From: Fomes fomentarius
Taxonomy: Eukaryota; Basidiomycota; Agaricomycetes; Polyporales; Polyporaceae
Direction of reading: 5' to 3'
Assembly (NCBI GenBank): GCA_022606135.1
Contig: JABYQN010000001.1
Location: 2,108,001 to 2,172,000 of the forward strand
DNA length: 64,000 bases
In this document: positions 12,401 through 24,661 of the stretch, piece by piece
How the letters are laid out: the number at the start of each line of letters is the position of its first letter
Position numbering within the stretch: the first letter of the stretch is position 1
Program-made: the position numbers and the translations under genes
The notes under the pieces: generated by a model
Told to the model about the DNA's origin: nothing
Database searches by the model: none
What the model saw: the letters and a program-made list of their open reading frames with translations, nothing else

Positions 12401-15400
12401 TCTTGGATACGACTACCGCGATCATAGACCGGCTAGAGCCCAGACCATCCCGACTTCCCGTCGCTCTGCAGTAAGTCGCATTCTGTCGTGTCAAACTACT
12501 TATTGACTATGATTGTAGAGGAGAAATCGGCCGAAGTCAGGCGGCCCTACAGTTTCGATCACCATTCCTGCTCTCCGCGCTGAGGTCCGCACTCCCCCGC
12601 CTGTCGGTCGTTCCTCCCGCGCGGGAGCGGTTATTCTTGATATTCATGACCTTCGTCTCACACCGGGAGCTGCACCGGATCAGGAGGTTGCGCGCACCGC
12701 GAGATTCGGCGCCGCAGAAGAATTGTATGGCGCCGACTCATCCAGTCAATCGTCCGGGCAAGACAACCTGCTCCTTGGTGCAACCTGGAAACGCATCGTC
12801 GTCTCACATTCCCTCGTTGATGAGACGAAGGCTCGTGCCATCATTTCTCTGGGTCCGCTGGCTCAACGAGGGGCCGACCAAAGTGCACAATTTGGAGTGG
12901 GAACACCGCCAGCGCGCGAGTCGTCAAACCAGAGTCTCTGGCCTCAACTCGTCGTCAGAAAGAGTGTCGCGCCGTCGCAACCATCTACGTCGCCTGGGGT
13001 CAGCTCGACGACGGTGTCGGTCGACCTCCCATCCATCAATGCGGAGCTCTCTAAGCCTCTGCTGGACGGTCTACAGCTATGGGCGGATGACCTAGCCCAG
13101 CTCATGGAGGTTGCATTTGCTGAGCCACCAGGTTCGGAGACTGGTACCGAGAGAGCAGGAAGTGGGCAGTCGAGCTTGATCGGCAGCCGGTATTTCGCGC
13201 GCACGAGCACCATCGGCAGTGGCACGGACAGTGGCCGGACAAGTCTTGCGAACACCATCGGGGCGTGGCAGGAGCCACGCAGTGAGACAGCTGTCAAGGT
13301 GGCCATCACCGAGGGTAGGTCCTTCCAACCTTATTTACGTTGATGTACCCACTCGCTAACCGAACCCGTAGCTGTGTTGAGACTGCTGGTCCCGAGAGGA
13401 GAGGGTGCCCAAGTTCCTGTGCGACCATTCGACGTCGTTGCTTCAGATGTGGACGTTCTACTTGAATTGAAGCCAGAGGGGAAGGTGAGCTTCAAGGATT
13501 ATACTAGTCTTGGAGATACTTGTCTGACAGTGGCAGGACGAGACTGTCGTGACCGTCGGGGTCATGGACCTCAACGTCCACGACACGACGCCGTCTGCTC
13601 GCAACTGCTTTGTATCTCTGACGACGCCTCGGTCCCTGGTGAGTAGCAGTGGACTCTGTCGAAGGTCAACCATCTTATAGATTCTCCCACAGTCCACTTC
13701 TGCACGTTCGGCGCTTAAACTACGTTTCACTTCTCTAGTGGTTCCGGAGACTACAGCGAAGGAGTCAAGGGTCCGACTTACCGTAGACGGCATCACCTAC
13801 AATTTCTATGCGGACATAGGATGGGCTGTAGATTTGGGACGTTTCTTCAAGGCACCTCCAGGGGTAGGTTCACTCTGGCCGATACGTAGATAGCGCTCAC
13901 ATTCTCTTCGCAGGCGTTCGAGTCCGTCGTTCCTAGTGAACGTACACGGGTAAATGTCAAAATTCATGATACTTCCATACGACTGCTTGCGCCAACCCAC
14001 AAAGGGGCTCTACTACCATATATCGGCGAGCTCGACTTGTCGACCGTCATCGAAGGCAACTCTCCCAATCTATCGCTCAACCTTGCTTTGCCGTCATTCT
14101 CGCTGTTGCTTATTGACGACCTCACGAGCAATGCTGACGAAGCAAGCACGCCATCGCGTTCATCGTCGTCCCGTGGTGTTGCATTTTGGAAGGTATGATT
14201 TCAAATTGATCACTTCCTACGCCCTACTGACCACTTGCTGTAGGGTGCAGGATACGCGGTCGTTACGGAGATACTGGATCTCGTGCTTACATTCAAACAA
14301 GATGGTTCTGTCAAGCCCCCGGATAGCCGAGTAAGTGTGTCGACTTATAGATTGGACGAGGGGAGGGACTCATGAGATCTTCAGCTATTCGTTGACAAAG
14401 GTGATCTTCGTGTGCAGTTGTGTGCGGACACGGGGGGCGTACTGGGCGCTTTCATCGGAGATTTGTCATTGGCATTCAAGCCCCCCAGTCCAGAGTATGT
14501 GGCACAACCCAGTCTCAGCGAGCGAGGTTTCCTGATCTCGTATCCACCTCACAGACCCGTCGAATCGAAACGGAAGGGACCAGTCAACGTCACCGAGAAG
14601 CCTCCATCTTCCCGTGGCTTGCTGGGTAAGCGCACTGGACGTGTAAGAGACGCAGCTCGCTCACATACTGCATATAGCGTCACTTGATGAGCAGGCATTT
14701 AGACGCTTGCCTGAAGTTGGGGCGGCTCCTGACATGATCGACGACGACCTCCCTACGAATCCTGACTATCTGGACGAGCATTTCGGCGCTGCTGCCGGCC
14801 TTCGCGAGTTCAGTGATGACGAGTTCGATGAATCAGATCCTGACAGTCCATCCGTGGTCTCTGGGACAGATCGGTTTCAAGGCGCGACATCGGCCTATGG
14901 TGGTGAGACTATCACGATGCTCCGTGCTGAAGGCATCCACACAATCGAGAACTATTTCGAGACCCTACCACCGGATCCTGGTGAAGCGGCGAGGTGAGTA
15001 GTTCCTGTGAAAATGAATGATACGTTGCAAGCTGACCGTACCACTAGCTTCGGAGACACGACCTTCCAAGTGCGCATCCAGCAATTCAACGCGACCTTGT
15101 TCTTGTACGATGGCTACGACTGGGTCCGCACGCGGAAGATCATCGAGGAGAAGGCCAAAGAGATGAGACGCAAATTGGCGAAGATCCGTCAACTCGTCGC
15201 AAATGGGCAGACCCCCGATCCTAGTGTCGAGGAAACGAACACGCTCCTGTTCAACTCGGTCTATATCGGCTTGGAACACAATGTCGAAGAGTTGGAACCA
15301 GACGCTCTCATTGCCGCGATCGATGAGGAGCTCAACGAAGAATTCGAGACGAATACCCAAAGTTCTTGGCAATCTCTCAAACCTCAGTCGCTAGCGTCGC

Positions 15401-16953
15401 CGGGCAGAGGGGGGTCCCAAGCATCGGCACGGCACAGAAGGCGTCTCCATCGTTCCAAGGGTCCAAGCATCGAAATACGACTCATGCGCCTCACTGCAGA
15501 GGTTGATCAGTATCGACCGGAAGCTGCGTTGGTCTCGCGTATTTTCGCAACAGTGAAGGATCTAGAGATCCTGGATCATATCAAGACCTCTACCTGGAGC
15601 AAGTTCTTGACAAGTCTTCGTGCCGATTCTCGGGGCAACGTCCGGGAGACCGATTCCAACATGGTACGCGTTGAACTGCGCATGCTCCATCCAGTGCCGG
15701 GCCATCCCTCCCAGGAAGCGAGGCTCCGCGTGAGTGCTTTCATCGGCTTCAGTTGGAGAGCAACTGTCCATGTCTGGTCTAACTCGGCCTTGTCTCAATT
15801 TAGGCGAAGATTCTACCCCTGAGGCTGCATGTAGACCAGGATGCTCTTGACTTCCTGAAGCAGTTCTTCGCATTCAAGGATCCAGATGCTGCACCGCCCG
15901 CCGCCACCGACCCAGCTGACGAGATCTACTTTCGTAGGTTGTCTTGCCTCTAATCATACTGTATCTCACATTATTCCAAAGAGCAAGCAGAAGTGTTCCC
16001 CGTAGACATCAAGCTCGATTATAAGCCACGCCGTGTTGATTATCGTGCCTTGAAGGAGGGCCGAACCATCGAGCTTATGAACTTCTTCCACTTCGACGGT
16101 GCGGAGATGACTTTGAGGCACATCACTTTGAAGGGGGTGAGTCTGTGGCAGCTGCGCCAATCATGGTATGTTCACGTCATTGACGGTTTTCCGCAGATCA
16201 CTGGATGGCCGAGATTCTTCGACCTGCTCAACGATTTGTGGACTCCAGACGTGAAAGCGACACAACTGGTCGACGTCATCTCTGGCGTATCGCCGATCCG
16301 CTCCGTAGTTAACGTCGGCTCTGGCGTGGCAGACCTCGTTCTATTGCCCATTGCCCAGTACAAGAAAGACGGACGAGTGTACCGTGGTCTGCAGAAGGGT
16401 ACCAACGCATTCATGAAATCGACTGCGATGGAGGCAATCAGGCTCGGCGCCCGTCTTGCTACGGGGACCCAAGTCATTCTCGAGCAAGCCGAGACGGTCC
16501 TCGGCGGTCAGTTCAAGGACGAAGTCATGACAGAGGCCCTTCAGATCCCAACTCCAGTCGATCTCGAGGATGCTGAGCTTGACGACGAGACCGCAGACCT
16601 CATCAGCAAATATGCGGAGCAGCCAGTCAATGTGAAGGAGGGCGTGCAATTCGCGTACAGGAGCTTGAAGCGCAATCTCAACTCGGCCGCTCAGACGATC
16701 CTTGCAGTACCGATGGAAGTGTACGAACGTTCGGGCAACGAGGCAGGCCTCATCTTTCACTGGTGTACGCATTGAGATACTGACCCAGTTGCTACAGGGT
16801 GCCGTTCGCGCCGTCGTGCGTGCAGTTCCTATTGCAGTCCTCAAGCCGATGATCGGTGCAACCGAAGCTGTCAGCAAGACGCTACTAGGCCTCCAGAACA
16901 CTTTAGATCCCAATATTCGCGAAGAGAACGAGGCGAAGTACAAGCAACGTTAG
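9497..16953 (+). CDS. ATG2: Autophagy-related protein 2 (ATG2), bridge-like lipid transfer protein
   Basis: ATG2 moves phospholipids from the endoplasmic reticulum to the growing autophagosome, working with Atg9 and Atg18. Fifteen exons close in phase: 9497..9700, 9750..12470, 12519..13314, 13372..13484, 13537..13638, 13693..13863, 13914..14192, 14244..14330, 14385..14625, 14678..14993, 15048..15729, 15804..15933, 15982..16136, 16197..16742, 16798..16953; 2,232 residues, in the family range. The N-terminal chorein domain begins [17 protein letters not shown] and continues with [18 protein letters not shown] long disordered S/P/T-rich stretch occupies about residues 90-950. The conserved C-terminal region includes [34 protein letters not shown] and [18 protein letters not shown]. 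The last intron only fits as GC-AG. An in-frame ATG at 9485 is a possible alternative start. Confidence 0.95.
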
Positions 16954-17169
16954 ACAGTCTCTATACCTTTCGGGCCTCGTCGAAGCCGTCCCCGCAATCT
17001 TCACCCACTGTACTTCTATCCTCACGATTATACCAGTACACATTACCCAGAACATATCTCATATCATGTACGTATACATCGCATAGCAATACACCGGCCG
17101 TAGCTTGACGCAAAGTATATCGACATGGGAGCACCGAAGGGGAGAGGGAGAGTGTGGGGATGATGACCA

Positions 17170-17966
17170 TTAGTCGATCTCCATACCCATCGACCGACCT
17201 TCGCCAGCAACCAATGCACTCCGTGTCTTCGCTGGGACTTTGATCTTCTCCTTGATCTTCTGTGCCTCTGGTGCAATGGGCTGGAGGAGCTTGACGGAGG
17301 TCTTCTCGAGCTTCCGCTTGCGGTGAGCCTTGAGCTTCTCTCTTGCAACAGCCATCCTAATCGAGCGAATAATGAGGGGTGCAGATATGAAAGAAGTTAA
17401 CGGGGAGAGACGCACCGATTCTTCCAGAACGCATGCTCCCGCTTCTGTCTGATCTCTGATATTCTTTTCATCGCCTGCACCGTCGTCTGCACCAACTCGC
17501 GGTTGTAGCGGACCGGGACGTTTCTCCTCTTTTCGAACTCGAACGTGGAGTCCTGCGGGTAGCAATTGAGTATGTTGAGTATATTAAACGCAGAACGAGG
17601 TTGTGCGATACGTACGATGGTCATCTCCTTCCCAGCAGCCTTTCGGAACGCCTTCGTCCAGCGTACTTTCCTTGGGTTCCGCTTCATCCTATGGGCGGTT
17701 TTGTGTTAGGGAATTGTGGAATCACGAGAAAGCATATCGTACTTGAAGTTCTTGTTACATCTGCGCGTACACAGATGTCAGCATTGGATCCGAGTGAGAG
17801 TAGTGGGATACTGACTTTGAGCTGCAGAACCGGAAGACCTTCGCATCGTTCCGGACGAATGCGCTCCCTACACGATTGTCAAACAGGAGATACACTGTGA
17901 TAGAGATGACATACCATGCCCTGGGTAGACACTTTTTGAGCAGAAGTAGCACTTTTCGATACGCAT
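17170..17966 (-). CDS. RLP24: Ribosome biogenesis protein RLP24 (L24e family)
   Basis: RLP24 binds pre-60S particles in the nucleolus, recruits the AAA ATPase Drg1/Afg2 and is exchanged for ribosomal protein eL24 in the cytoplasm. Exons on the minus strand: 17966..17915, 17867..17816, 17760..17743, 17688..17616, 17552..17416, 17356..17170; 172 residues. The zinc-binding L24e domain starts [18 protein letters not shown] and continues [20 protein letters not shown], giving the CxxC...C...C set. Then come [36 protein letters not shown] and a basic tail ending GRSMGMEID. The RNPRK..WT block separates RLP24 from eL24 itself. Exon 3 is an 18-nt microexon that supplies the last zinc ligand. The gene is convergent with ATG2, with 216 bp between the stops. 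Confidence 0.94.
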
Positions 17967-18877
17967 AGCGGCAGCAGGTCGGTGTACAGATACTCGTTGC
18001 CAGTGCCCATGCTAGGCATGCGGGAGCCCAGAATTTCGTAGACGCCCATGCAGCCAAATACGACCAAGCAATATGGGTATATAACAATCTGCAAACGCCC
18101 ATGCTATCCTCGGTTCCGACAACCATCATCGCTGTTGACGTGTCAAGTCTACGGAGTCCATCCGCCTCTTTGTGTTGTGTGCTGCCACTATCCGTCAATT
18201 TCTCAAGCTCGCTCAAGATCGTCTCAAGAGACAACAAGACTGCATACATTCGCCGTCAAAACAGTGTGCCGCAACACTTTGAAGCAGTCCGCCAGCACTC
18301 GGCAAGAGTCAGATCCAGAAGACCTCAAAATTGTGGTGCATCAAGCTCAAGTTTCAGCGCAGAACTGTGTGCTGCAAGACAAACCACAACACTGCAGAAA
18401 GCTGTGCAGCATGAGAACGCTGGTGAGGCTCTGAGCGAAGGCCGTTTATTGTGAGCAAACGTCATGACTGTCTGAGTGGGTGCATTTTGCAGTGCAAGAC
18501 ATCAACGTATGCATCAACGAGTCACGATCAAGCTCTCTGACTGCATGTGCGCGATCGACTCCATCGCATTCAAGAGTCTGCGTGCACGTTTACACGAGTT
18601 CGGAGACAACTTTTGTCTATCAAGGATATCGCAAGTTGGTCGAGCAAGTCGACTACCAACGCGTCAACGCTACAACGTATGCAAGATCTATTCCAAAGCA
18701 ACTACGACAGCGAGCTATATTACACCCAAGATGACGACAGGAACGCGTATAGATACATTTTATTGACAATTAGATGAGTATATATGCATTAACCAATAGC
18801 ACTAACTGCAAATGTGCGGGTAGAAGGAAGAATCTCACCACGACAGCCCAGGGCACGGGAGCGCACCAAGAAATACA
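17967..18877. other. stretch without a supported gene
   Basis: Open frames of up to 117 residues exist on the plus strand (18101-18454) but all three frames are about equally open and none shows the strong C/G third-position bias of neighbouring genes. The segment at its 17967 end is the RLP24 promoter. I see nothing else I can support. Confidence 0.55.
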
Positions 18878-19445
18878 TCAAGCTTCAAGATTCATGGGGG
18901 AAGACCGCTTTCTAAGGATACGTGCACTTTTCACTGCAAGAGCAAGGTCCTATGGACACGTCAAGATCTGAGAGGGTGGGGAGGAAACCAAGTGTGACGC
19001 ACGATAATGAGAGATGTGAGACTCCGTTTTCTCCTTACATTCGTCCCTTCCGCGTTTGTCTTCTGCAAAGCGCGATCCAAGCTCGCGACGTCGTCCTGAA
19101 CCCGCTGAAGTAGTGTGAGCAAGTCGGAGCTGGGAACGGCAATGACATACTCACTGGCGGTGTCTCTACACTTCCATCCACCACGCACGACTCCGAATAC
19201 CGGCGGTCGACTGTTTGCTTCGATATCCAAGCCAGCGTTAGAATGTGGAATGCTCACGAAGCGTCTTTGACCAGAGCGCTCACCATCAACGAGGTTGCGG
19301 ATGGCTTCTTGCGTCGGACCTGAGCGTAAGGATGGAACCGGAGGAGGACGGATTCGCGGTACGTTGGAAGCCTCAGGGTGTCCTTCTGAATTTCGTGGGA
19401 CATGGTTGTGAACGAAGGGAGAGGAAGCTCGTCGATGGTGCGCAT
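18878..19445 (-). CDS. small four-exon gene, hypothetical protein
   Basis: Exons 19445..19284, 19217..19155, 19104..19039, 18949..18878 give a 120-residue protein. Every exon length is a multiple of three, every junction is phase 0, and the donors (GTGAGC, GTGAGT, GTAAGG) are strong. Codons in exon 1 are strongly C/G-ending, like known genes here. The protein begins MRTIDELPLPSFTTMSHEIQ, has a basic stretch VRRKKPS, a short likely helix RVQDDVASLDRALQKTN and a basic C terminus with ARILRKRSS. I recognise no domain. An overlapping 215-codon open frame in another register covers the same DNA but has weaker bias and ignores these splice signals. Confidence 0.48.
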
Positions 19446-22229
19446 CGCGAGGAGGGAATAGAGTTATATAGATTAGAACGCGGCGCGTCCGCGGATAGTA
19501 AGGAACGAATGAAACCTGGTGTGGAAGGGGGAGAAGAGAAGGAGACGGGGAAGAGGAAGAGGAAGGAGCGATCACCCTTAAATATGCGAAAGAACAGGGC
19601 AACGGCAATTCTCGTAAGGGAGAGGCTAAATCAGCTTCCTCTTAATGCTTGCTGGCCAGGCTGCGCGCGTGTTCCCGACACCGAGGGCGCTGGTTGCGAC
19701 AGGCTCCCCGTGCGCGGGGAGTCCTTGCTTCCGATCCATGTTGTCTGCTCCGAACAACGCACCTCATCTTTGTCAGAGGCCACACAAGCAGGCGAAGACC
19801 GCAAGACGACACTCCGAGGCCAAATGGAAGCTAGCGGGAAGCGTTGAAACTCTGGAGAGGAGGGAGCTGCATGGTGGCGGACCTCCCAACTTCAATAACC
19901 TAGTGAGTCTGTCCACTTGCGTCTCCTGGGCTGTCTGCACGGATGAGCAGTTTACAAGTCTACCAATGATTGGAGCGCATCGACTTTATTACCGCACGGG
20001 GTGCCCGTAGACACAACTACCACTGAGGTCAAGACTCACGATTCGACTCGGGCAGGTACGTGTATTCCATGCGGAACACTATATTGACACTTTCATGCCC
20101 TCAGGTATCGCCACCAGTACACGTACACGAGTACTTCGGGTCAGATACCCACAGATCAATTCCGTCCACCTGCTATTACTCTCTGGCCAGCCCTTCCTCG
20201 TCCAGACCGTGACGTCCAAACAGTGACATTGTCACATAACAGTCACACCTTCACCGTGACACCATCAAGGGACAGGTGAGTCCGCGTTGGTCGAATCTCC
20301 TATGTTCTCCCATGGTTTCATGGAAATCATAGGACAGAACAACCGCTAGACCTGCTGGTGCAGGTTGGTGGGGCATGTTCCCGCACATTGTTCAGACCAC
20401 GAAGACTTTCGAGTGTGATCTCCTAGAACGCAGACGAAGCGCGATCGGGGACAGGGAAGAGGACCATCCGATCCGGACCTCTTTCCAGGCTCTAGGAACA
20501 GTGAAGATCTCGACAGGACCACTCACCTATTTTTGAGGCATCCCTGGAGGTACTTCGCAGTCTGTGAGCGTTGCGGCGGACCGACTCTGCCTGACGGGCT
20601 ACGAACTCTGTGCGGTCGACGGATGCGCCACAACATGAGACGTGACCGCGTCATTGTCAACTAGAGAAAATGCCAGAGGAATGGTGGAGACACTGCAAAG
20701 TAACAAGTCGCAACGCGGACGCAACGTTGAAGAGGACGATGCTCGCGAGCGACTAGTGTGCACCGATGATCAGCCTCAACAAGACTTCAGGGATGGTGGA
20801 CGCTCTCCAAACCTCTCGACCTGTACAGCGGCCCAGACCGGAAAGGACACATACCCGGACATAGACCAGTGCCAGAAACAAGCAGAAGAGCAAGAATACG
20901 GGTCGGAGACTCCAAACCAGGACACGAAGTGCCAGTGAGACTCGCTAGTGGTGCGCGATTGTCTTGCCAATGTGTGGATGATCTTGACTGACAAGCAACT
21001 AGGGGCACCGCATAACGCGAAGGCCTTCAGTGCGCGGTAGTACTAGAGTCGGAGTCGTAGAATGGGTCGTCAGAGGCCCGACGCGGGTCAGGACGAGGTG
21101 ATGTGCGCATGCGCACGCGTCGCGGCGCCGCCCAATTGCTGCAGCCGTGCAACCGGGTGGCGCGCACCGATCACCTCCTCAACAAGCGGCAGGCAACTCT
21201 GATGACCCGGGAACCCTTTCACCGTCGCTATGTTGCACTTTACACTTTACTCGTGTACTTATGCTACCCTCTATGCATCGACAGAAATACAGCAGAACCC
21301 GTTTGCTGCAGCCCTGCATGACTCAGTGTCTGAGAGATATCTCTTATCTCAAACATCCGAGTTGTCGAGTTGGGTTATGAACAAACTTGAAGTTGACCCA
21401 ACGGATGACATATTCTAACGCAGCATCACCCGGAGCACAAATGGGTGCATTACAACAATATTTTGTGTGGCTGCGCTCTTGCATCGATCTGACGACTGGA
21501 GCTGAGGCTGAGCACTAGTAGCAATCTCGCGCCGGTAGAAGCTATACCCCGAATGCATACCAGCCGCCATCATGAGGCAACCTCATCCTCTCTGTGATTT
21601 GGGACATTTTGAATTTGGTAAGCGCATACTCGTTGGTTTAGCAATGCCAGCAATATCACTGGGCAAGGGTGCGTGAGCCCTCAGATCTCAGATCTCAGAG
21701 TCCGTGCCTGCGGGAATAGCACGTCCGAAACACATCTCTAACCACCCCACTTCCAGGATTCTCCCGACCTACACCTACATTCGAAGCGGTGTCTTGATCA
21801 TCATACAAGAAAGTAGTATAACCTACATATCCGCACATGACGGTTACCGCGAATCGGTCAAGATCGTCAGACACCGATCCAACATATGGTTGAAGAGGTC
21901 ACACAGCCTGTACCAGACCCTCAGTTTCTGACAACGCGAAGGGTATCGAAGCCTTGGAAGATGAATAACCGCGGGGACCGTAGTGCGCGATGCTTGTTGG
22001 CCGACGCATGATGACGCGCGCTGTGTGACAAAATGTACGGCCATTAGTTGTACCTCAACCTCTCGCTCGCGGTCGCTCCAATATAATGAGATCCGCCCCG
22101 TCATGAAGTCCAGATTGCGATGGTCGCCTTCCCTGAGCACCTGGTGGTAGTTTAGCGGTTTCACTCGCTACTGAGGCTCCTCGACGCCAATCATGAACTC
22201 CAGTGTAGCGGTGCAGTTAGGAGCCTCCC

Positions 22230-22560
22230 TCAATTCTCAGAAAAGATTTTCTGGCCAGCGCTACCGAAAGCCCTGTGGTGATTAGCGAACCACCCAACCA
22301 CAATATTCACTCCCGCAATGTGTTCTCTTTCGCTCCTGTATTGGTGGAAGCAGCCCTTGAGCTCTCTCGTCTTGAAGCTCTCGACCACCCACCACCCTTT
22401 ACATGCAAATATCGAGACGTAGCTACTGGAGGGACATCGCTGAGGACCATTGTCATCGTACAAGGAGGAAGCCCTTCGCCTACCTTCGCTTCAAGGTTCT
22501 CGCCTGATCATCTCAGGGCTCTCCGTAGCGCCGGGCAAAAAAAGGTTCTGAGAAATGAGT
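22230..22560. repeat. second terminal-inverted-repeat element
   Basis: Left arm about 22230-22296 starts CTCAATTCTCAGAA and contains GCGCTACCGAAAGCCCTG. The right arm about 22494-22560, read in reverse complement, starts CTCATTTCTCAGAA and contains GCGCTACGGAGAGCCCTG. Arms are about 65 bp and imperfect; the spacer is about 200 bp without a transposase frame. The termini differ from those of the 7707-8180 element, so this is another family. It is probably a MITE-like remnant. Confidence 0.5.
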
Positions 22561-22920
22561 GATGAAGCTTCAAGCTTCAAGGCTATACTTATATTGGGAC
22601 GACGAGTCCGTTTGCTCCAAGATTGAAGAGTTCTCAGTCGAGTCTCTTCTGGCTGGCTCACCTGCATACGGTCGAATGCCACGTGCGTCTAGGCGCACAA
22701 TGTCGGAACTTTCCCACGAGCATCCAGAAGGAACCCGTTAAGCGCCCATCTTCTACCTCCTCCTGGCAATGCTACGCTGGAAGTTCTGGGGTACAAAGTA
22801 CATAGCGTAGTCATACAGTACTATAGAGTGTTTTTGAGGTATTATAAAGCCCTAACATATTGAAGCAAGCGGAGCGAGCACGCGAGAGAGCAGGGAAGCG
22901 AGCAACAAAAGGATGAATTC

Positions 22921-22943
22921 GCGTTTGTACCAAGCAAACGCGT
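22921..22943. repeat. short perfect inverted repeat
   Basis: CGCGTTTG and CAAACGCG form an 8-bp perfect stem around a 7-nt loop in an otherwise empty, repeat-like stretch (about 22840-22985) that has imperfect TTATAA-containing ends. No function is evident. Confidence 0.45.
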
Positions 22944-23654
22944 AAGGAATACAGGATGATGCGCGAGCCTTATAAGTAACTTAGAGGAATGTAAATGACC
23001 AAATCAGGACATAACTAAGGTACCAGTAAGTCCGTAAGCGGTAACATACAGGGGCTTATTGTATGACGATAGGGTATCGTCCGGGCCGGATGCGTCATCG
23101 GTCGTACTCGAAAAAAAAAAAACTCATGTTCCAACATAACACCCTCGCAGTGACTAGTAACTGCATCCGGATGCATCGAGATGGGCGCCGGAAATTTCCG
23201 ACAATTTTTTTTTTTAAAAAAATTCTCACGACGGGCCGAACTTGTCCTCAAGCACTCATTGTCTACACAGCGCCACGCCGGACAAGCTAAATCCAGCTGG
23301 CAGAGAGATCAACTGATATACACGGGATGTCCCACCTGGATTTCACCCGGGTCGACTATCGATTCCATAAAGTTTCCAGATCGGTGGAATCCATGTGGAG
23401 TGCTGGGAAAAGCCAGGACAGCCGTTGCTGGAGGGTTCGCGGACCAATGGAATCCAGTGTTCGGGCTTCTGGGCTCGCTTTTTGATACTCGGGCCGTCGG
23501 GAGGGCAATAAACGCCTGTTGTAGTCAAGGCTGTCGGCGTCTCGCACTTGTCCGTGAATCACCCACCACGTTGTCTTGCTGCCACTCTCGGTCTGTTCCC
23601 CCTAACGTCATCTCCCACTGCAATCCACCTCTATTGACCGAGAATTCAACTAGT

Positions 23655-24028
23655 ATGGCAGCTATGTATGTATGTATCACGGCTCCGACTCCGGCTGGTG
23701 ACTTCCTCGACGGCCCAACCATGGGGTCTATCTCCACCGTCAAAGCAGCAGAGAATGCGGAGACGTATCCACATGGTAAGTCAGTGTTGCATCGTAGGGT
23801 ATGGTATGCTAGACTGATCTTGCATTCAGTATAAGCATATGCCCTGCACAATCTACGTTCGCAGGTGCTATACCTCCTATGGGCATCTCGCCGTCCGTAT
23901 GCGACATCGCCATTTTGCCACAGTTGTGGAGTGATATCACCGTACTCTCGAACGTCGTCTACGCTCACCTTCACGCCAGGACATTTGCCGATCAGTCCTT
24001 GTCACTCTCCGATGTCTTAGAAGTATAA
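23655..24028 (+). CDS. possible small two-exon gene, hypothetical protein
   Basis: Exons 23655..23775 and 23865..24028 join in phase across a standard intron (GTAAGT...TTCGCAG) and give 94 residues starting MAAMYVCITAPTPAGDFLDG, with ISPSVCDIAILPQLWSDI in the second half and ending LSDVLEV. No signal peptide, CaaX box or known domain is visible. A longer open frame extends upstream from the same reading register to about 23181, so the start is uncertain. It sits upstream of the GH5 gene on the same strand but 750 bp away. Confidence 0.3.
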
Positions 24029-24654
24029 CGCTATGATTGCCCATACTGGGGACGACCCGGCTGCTTACTATGCCTAGAGCATTGTGAGGAGCAGAACTTT
24101 GTCGCCGGTCGGCATCGATGTTTGGCGAATCGCTTGTAGTCTAATTGTCGCATGTAGTCCAATCGTTATCTGTAGTATTCTAACAACATGCCGTCTGTCA
24201 ATGATTGAACAATGCTCAGTCACCGTTAGTGTGTACGGTATGTGCCACGTCATGGAACCGGTTTGGGCGTCTGTTGTGCATGGTCTGCCCGACTACTGCC
24301 ATATATGGGCAGGTGCCTGGCCACTAGCTCCATTGACCGACCCACTGATTTCCAGCGATCAGCCCAGCCATTTCCACAGGTATGACCCATCTATGGAATC
24401 CACATGGGTCGTCGGTGCCTCCGGGTGGAGCCCGCCGCGGGTGGATTTTGGTGGACTGGCGTGGCGCTGTGTAGATCTTCTTCCAATCGCGGGACGACAC
24501 TTGAACGCTTCACGGAGTCCCTCCCATCTCACAAAAGATCCAACCTTTCATCATCACGGCACTATTCTCGATCGTGACTTATAAGAGCCTAGGCTTCTCT
24601 GTTCGGACCGGCAATAGTGTCAGCCTCCGGAACGGCTCCGAACAAGTCGGACGA

Positions 24655-24661
24655 TATAAAA
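24655..24661 (+). promoter_or_regulatory. TATA box of the GH5 gene
   Basis: TATAAAA lies about 115 bp before the ATG at 24776, in the sequence GACGATATAAAAACACC. Position and sequence fit a core-promoter TATA element. Most other genes here show no such box. Confidence 0.5.

Noticed and set aside
16743..16797. GT donor at about 16774 for the last ATG2 intron
   Set aside because: It would put the conserved C-terminal exon out of frame; the GC donor keeps it in frame.
18101..18766. Possible gene from the plus-strand open frames at 18.1-18.8 kb
   Set aside because: All three frames are similarly open and lack third-position bias; no homology is recognisable.
18961..19608. 215-codon minus-strand open frame with a Ser/Pro-rich start
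   Set aside because: The overlapping four-exon model has stronger codon bias and good splice sites; the long frame starts in low-complexity sequence.
20490..20663. GATA-type or other zinc finger from CERCGGPTLPDGLRTLCG
   Set aside because: Only one CxxC pair is present; the second pair needed for a GATA finger is absent, and the upstream frame is broken.
23181..23834. 217-codon plus-strand open frame as one protein
   Set aside because: It begins at a homopolymer run and ends by reading into a good intron; only its last part joins a second exon, so only the 23655-24028 model was listed, with low confidence.
24084..24584. 166-codon plus-strand open frame upstream of the GH5 gene
   Set aside because: No codon bias, no domain and no splice-linked continuation; much of it is promoter sequence before the TATA box.
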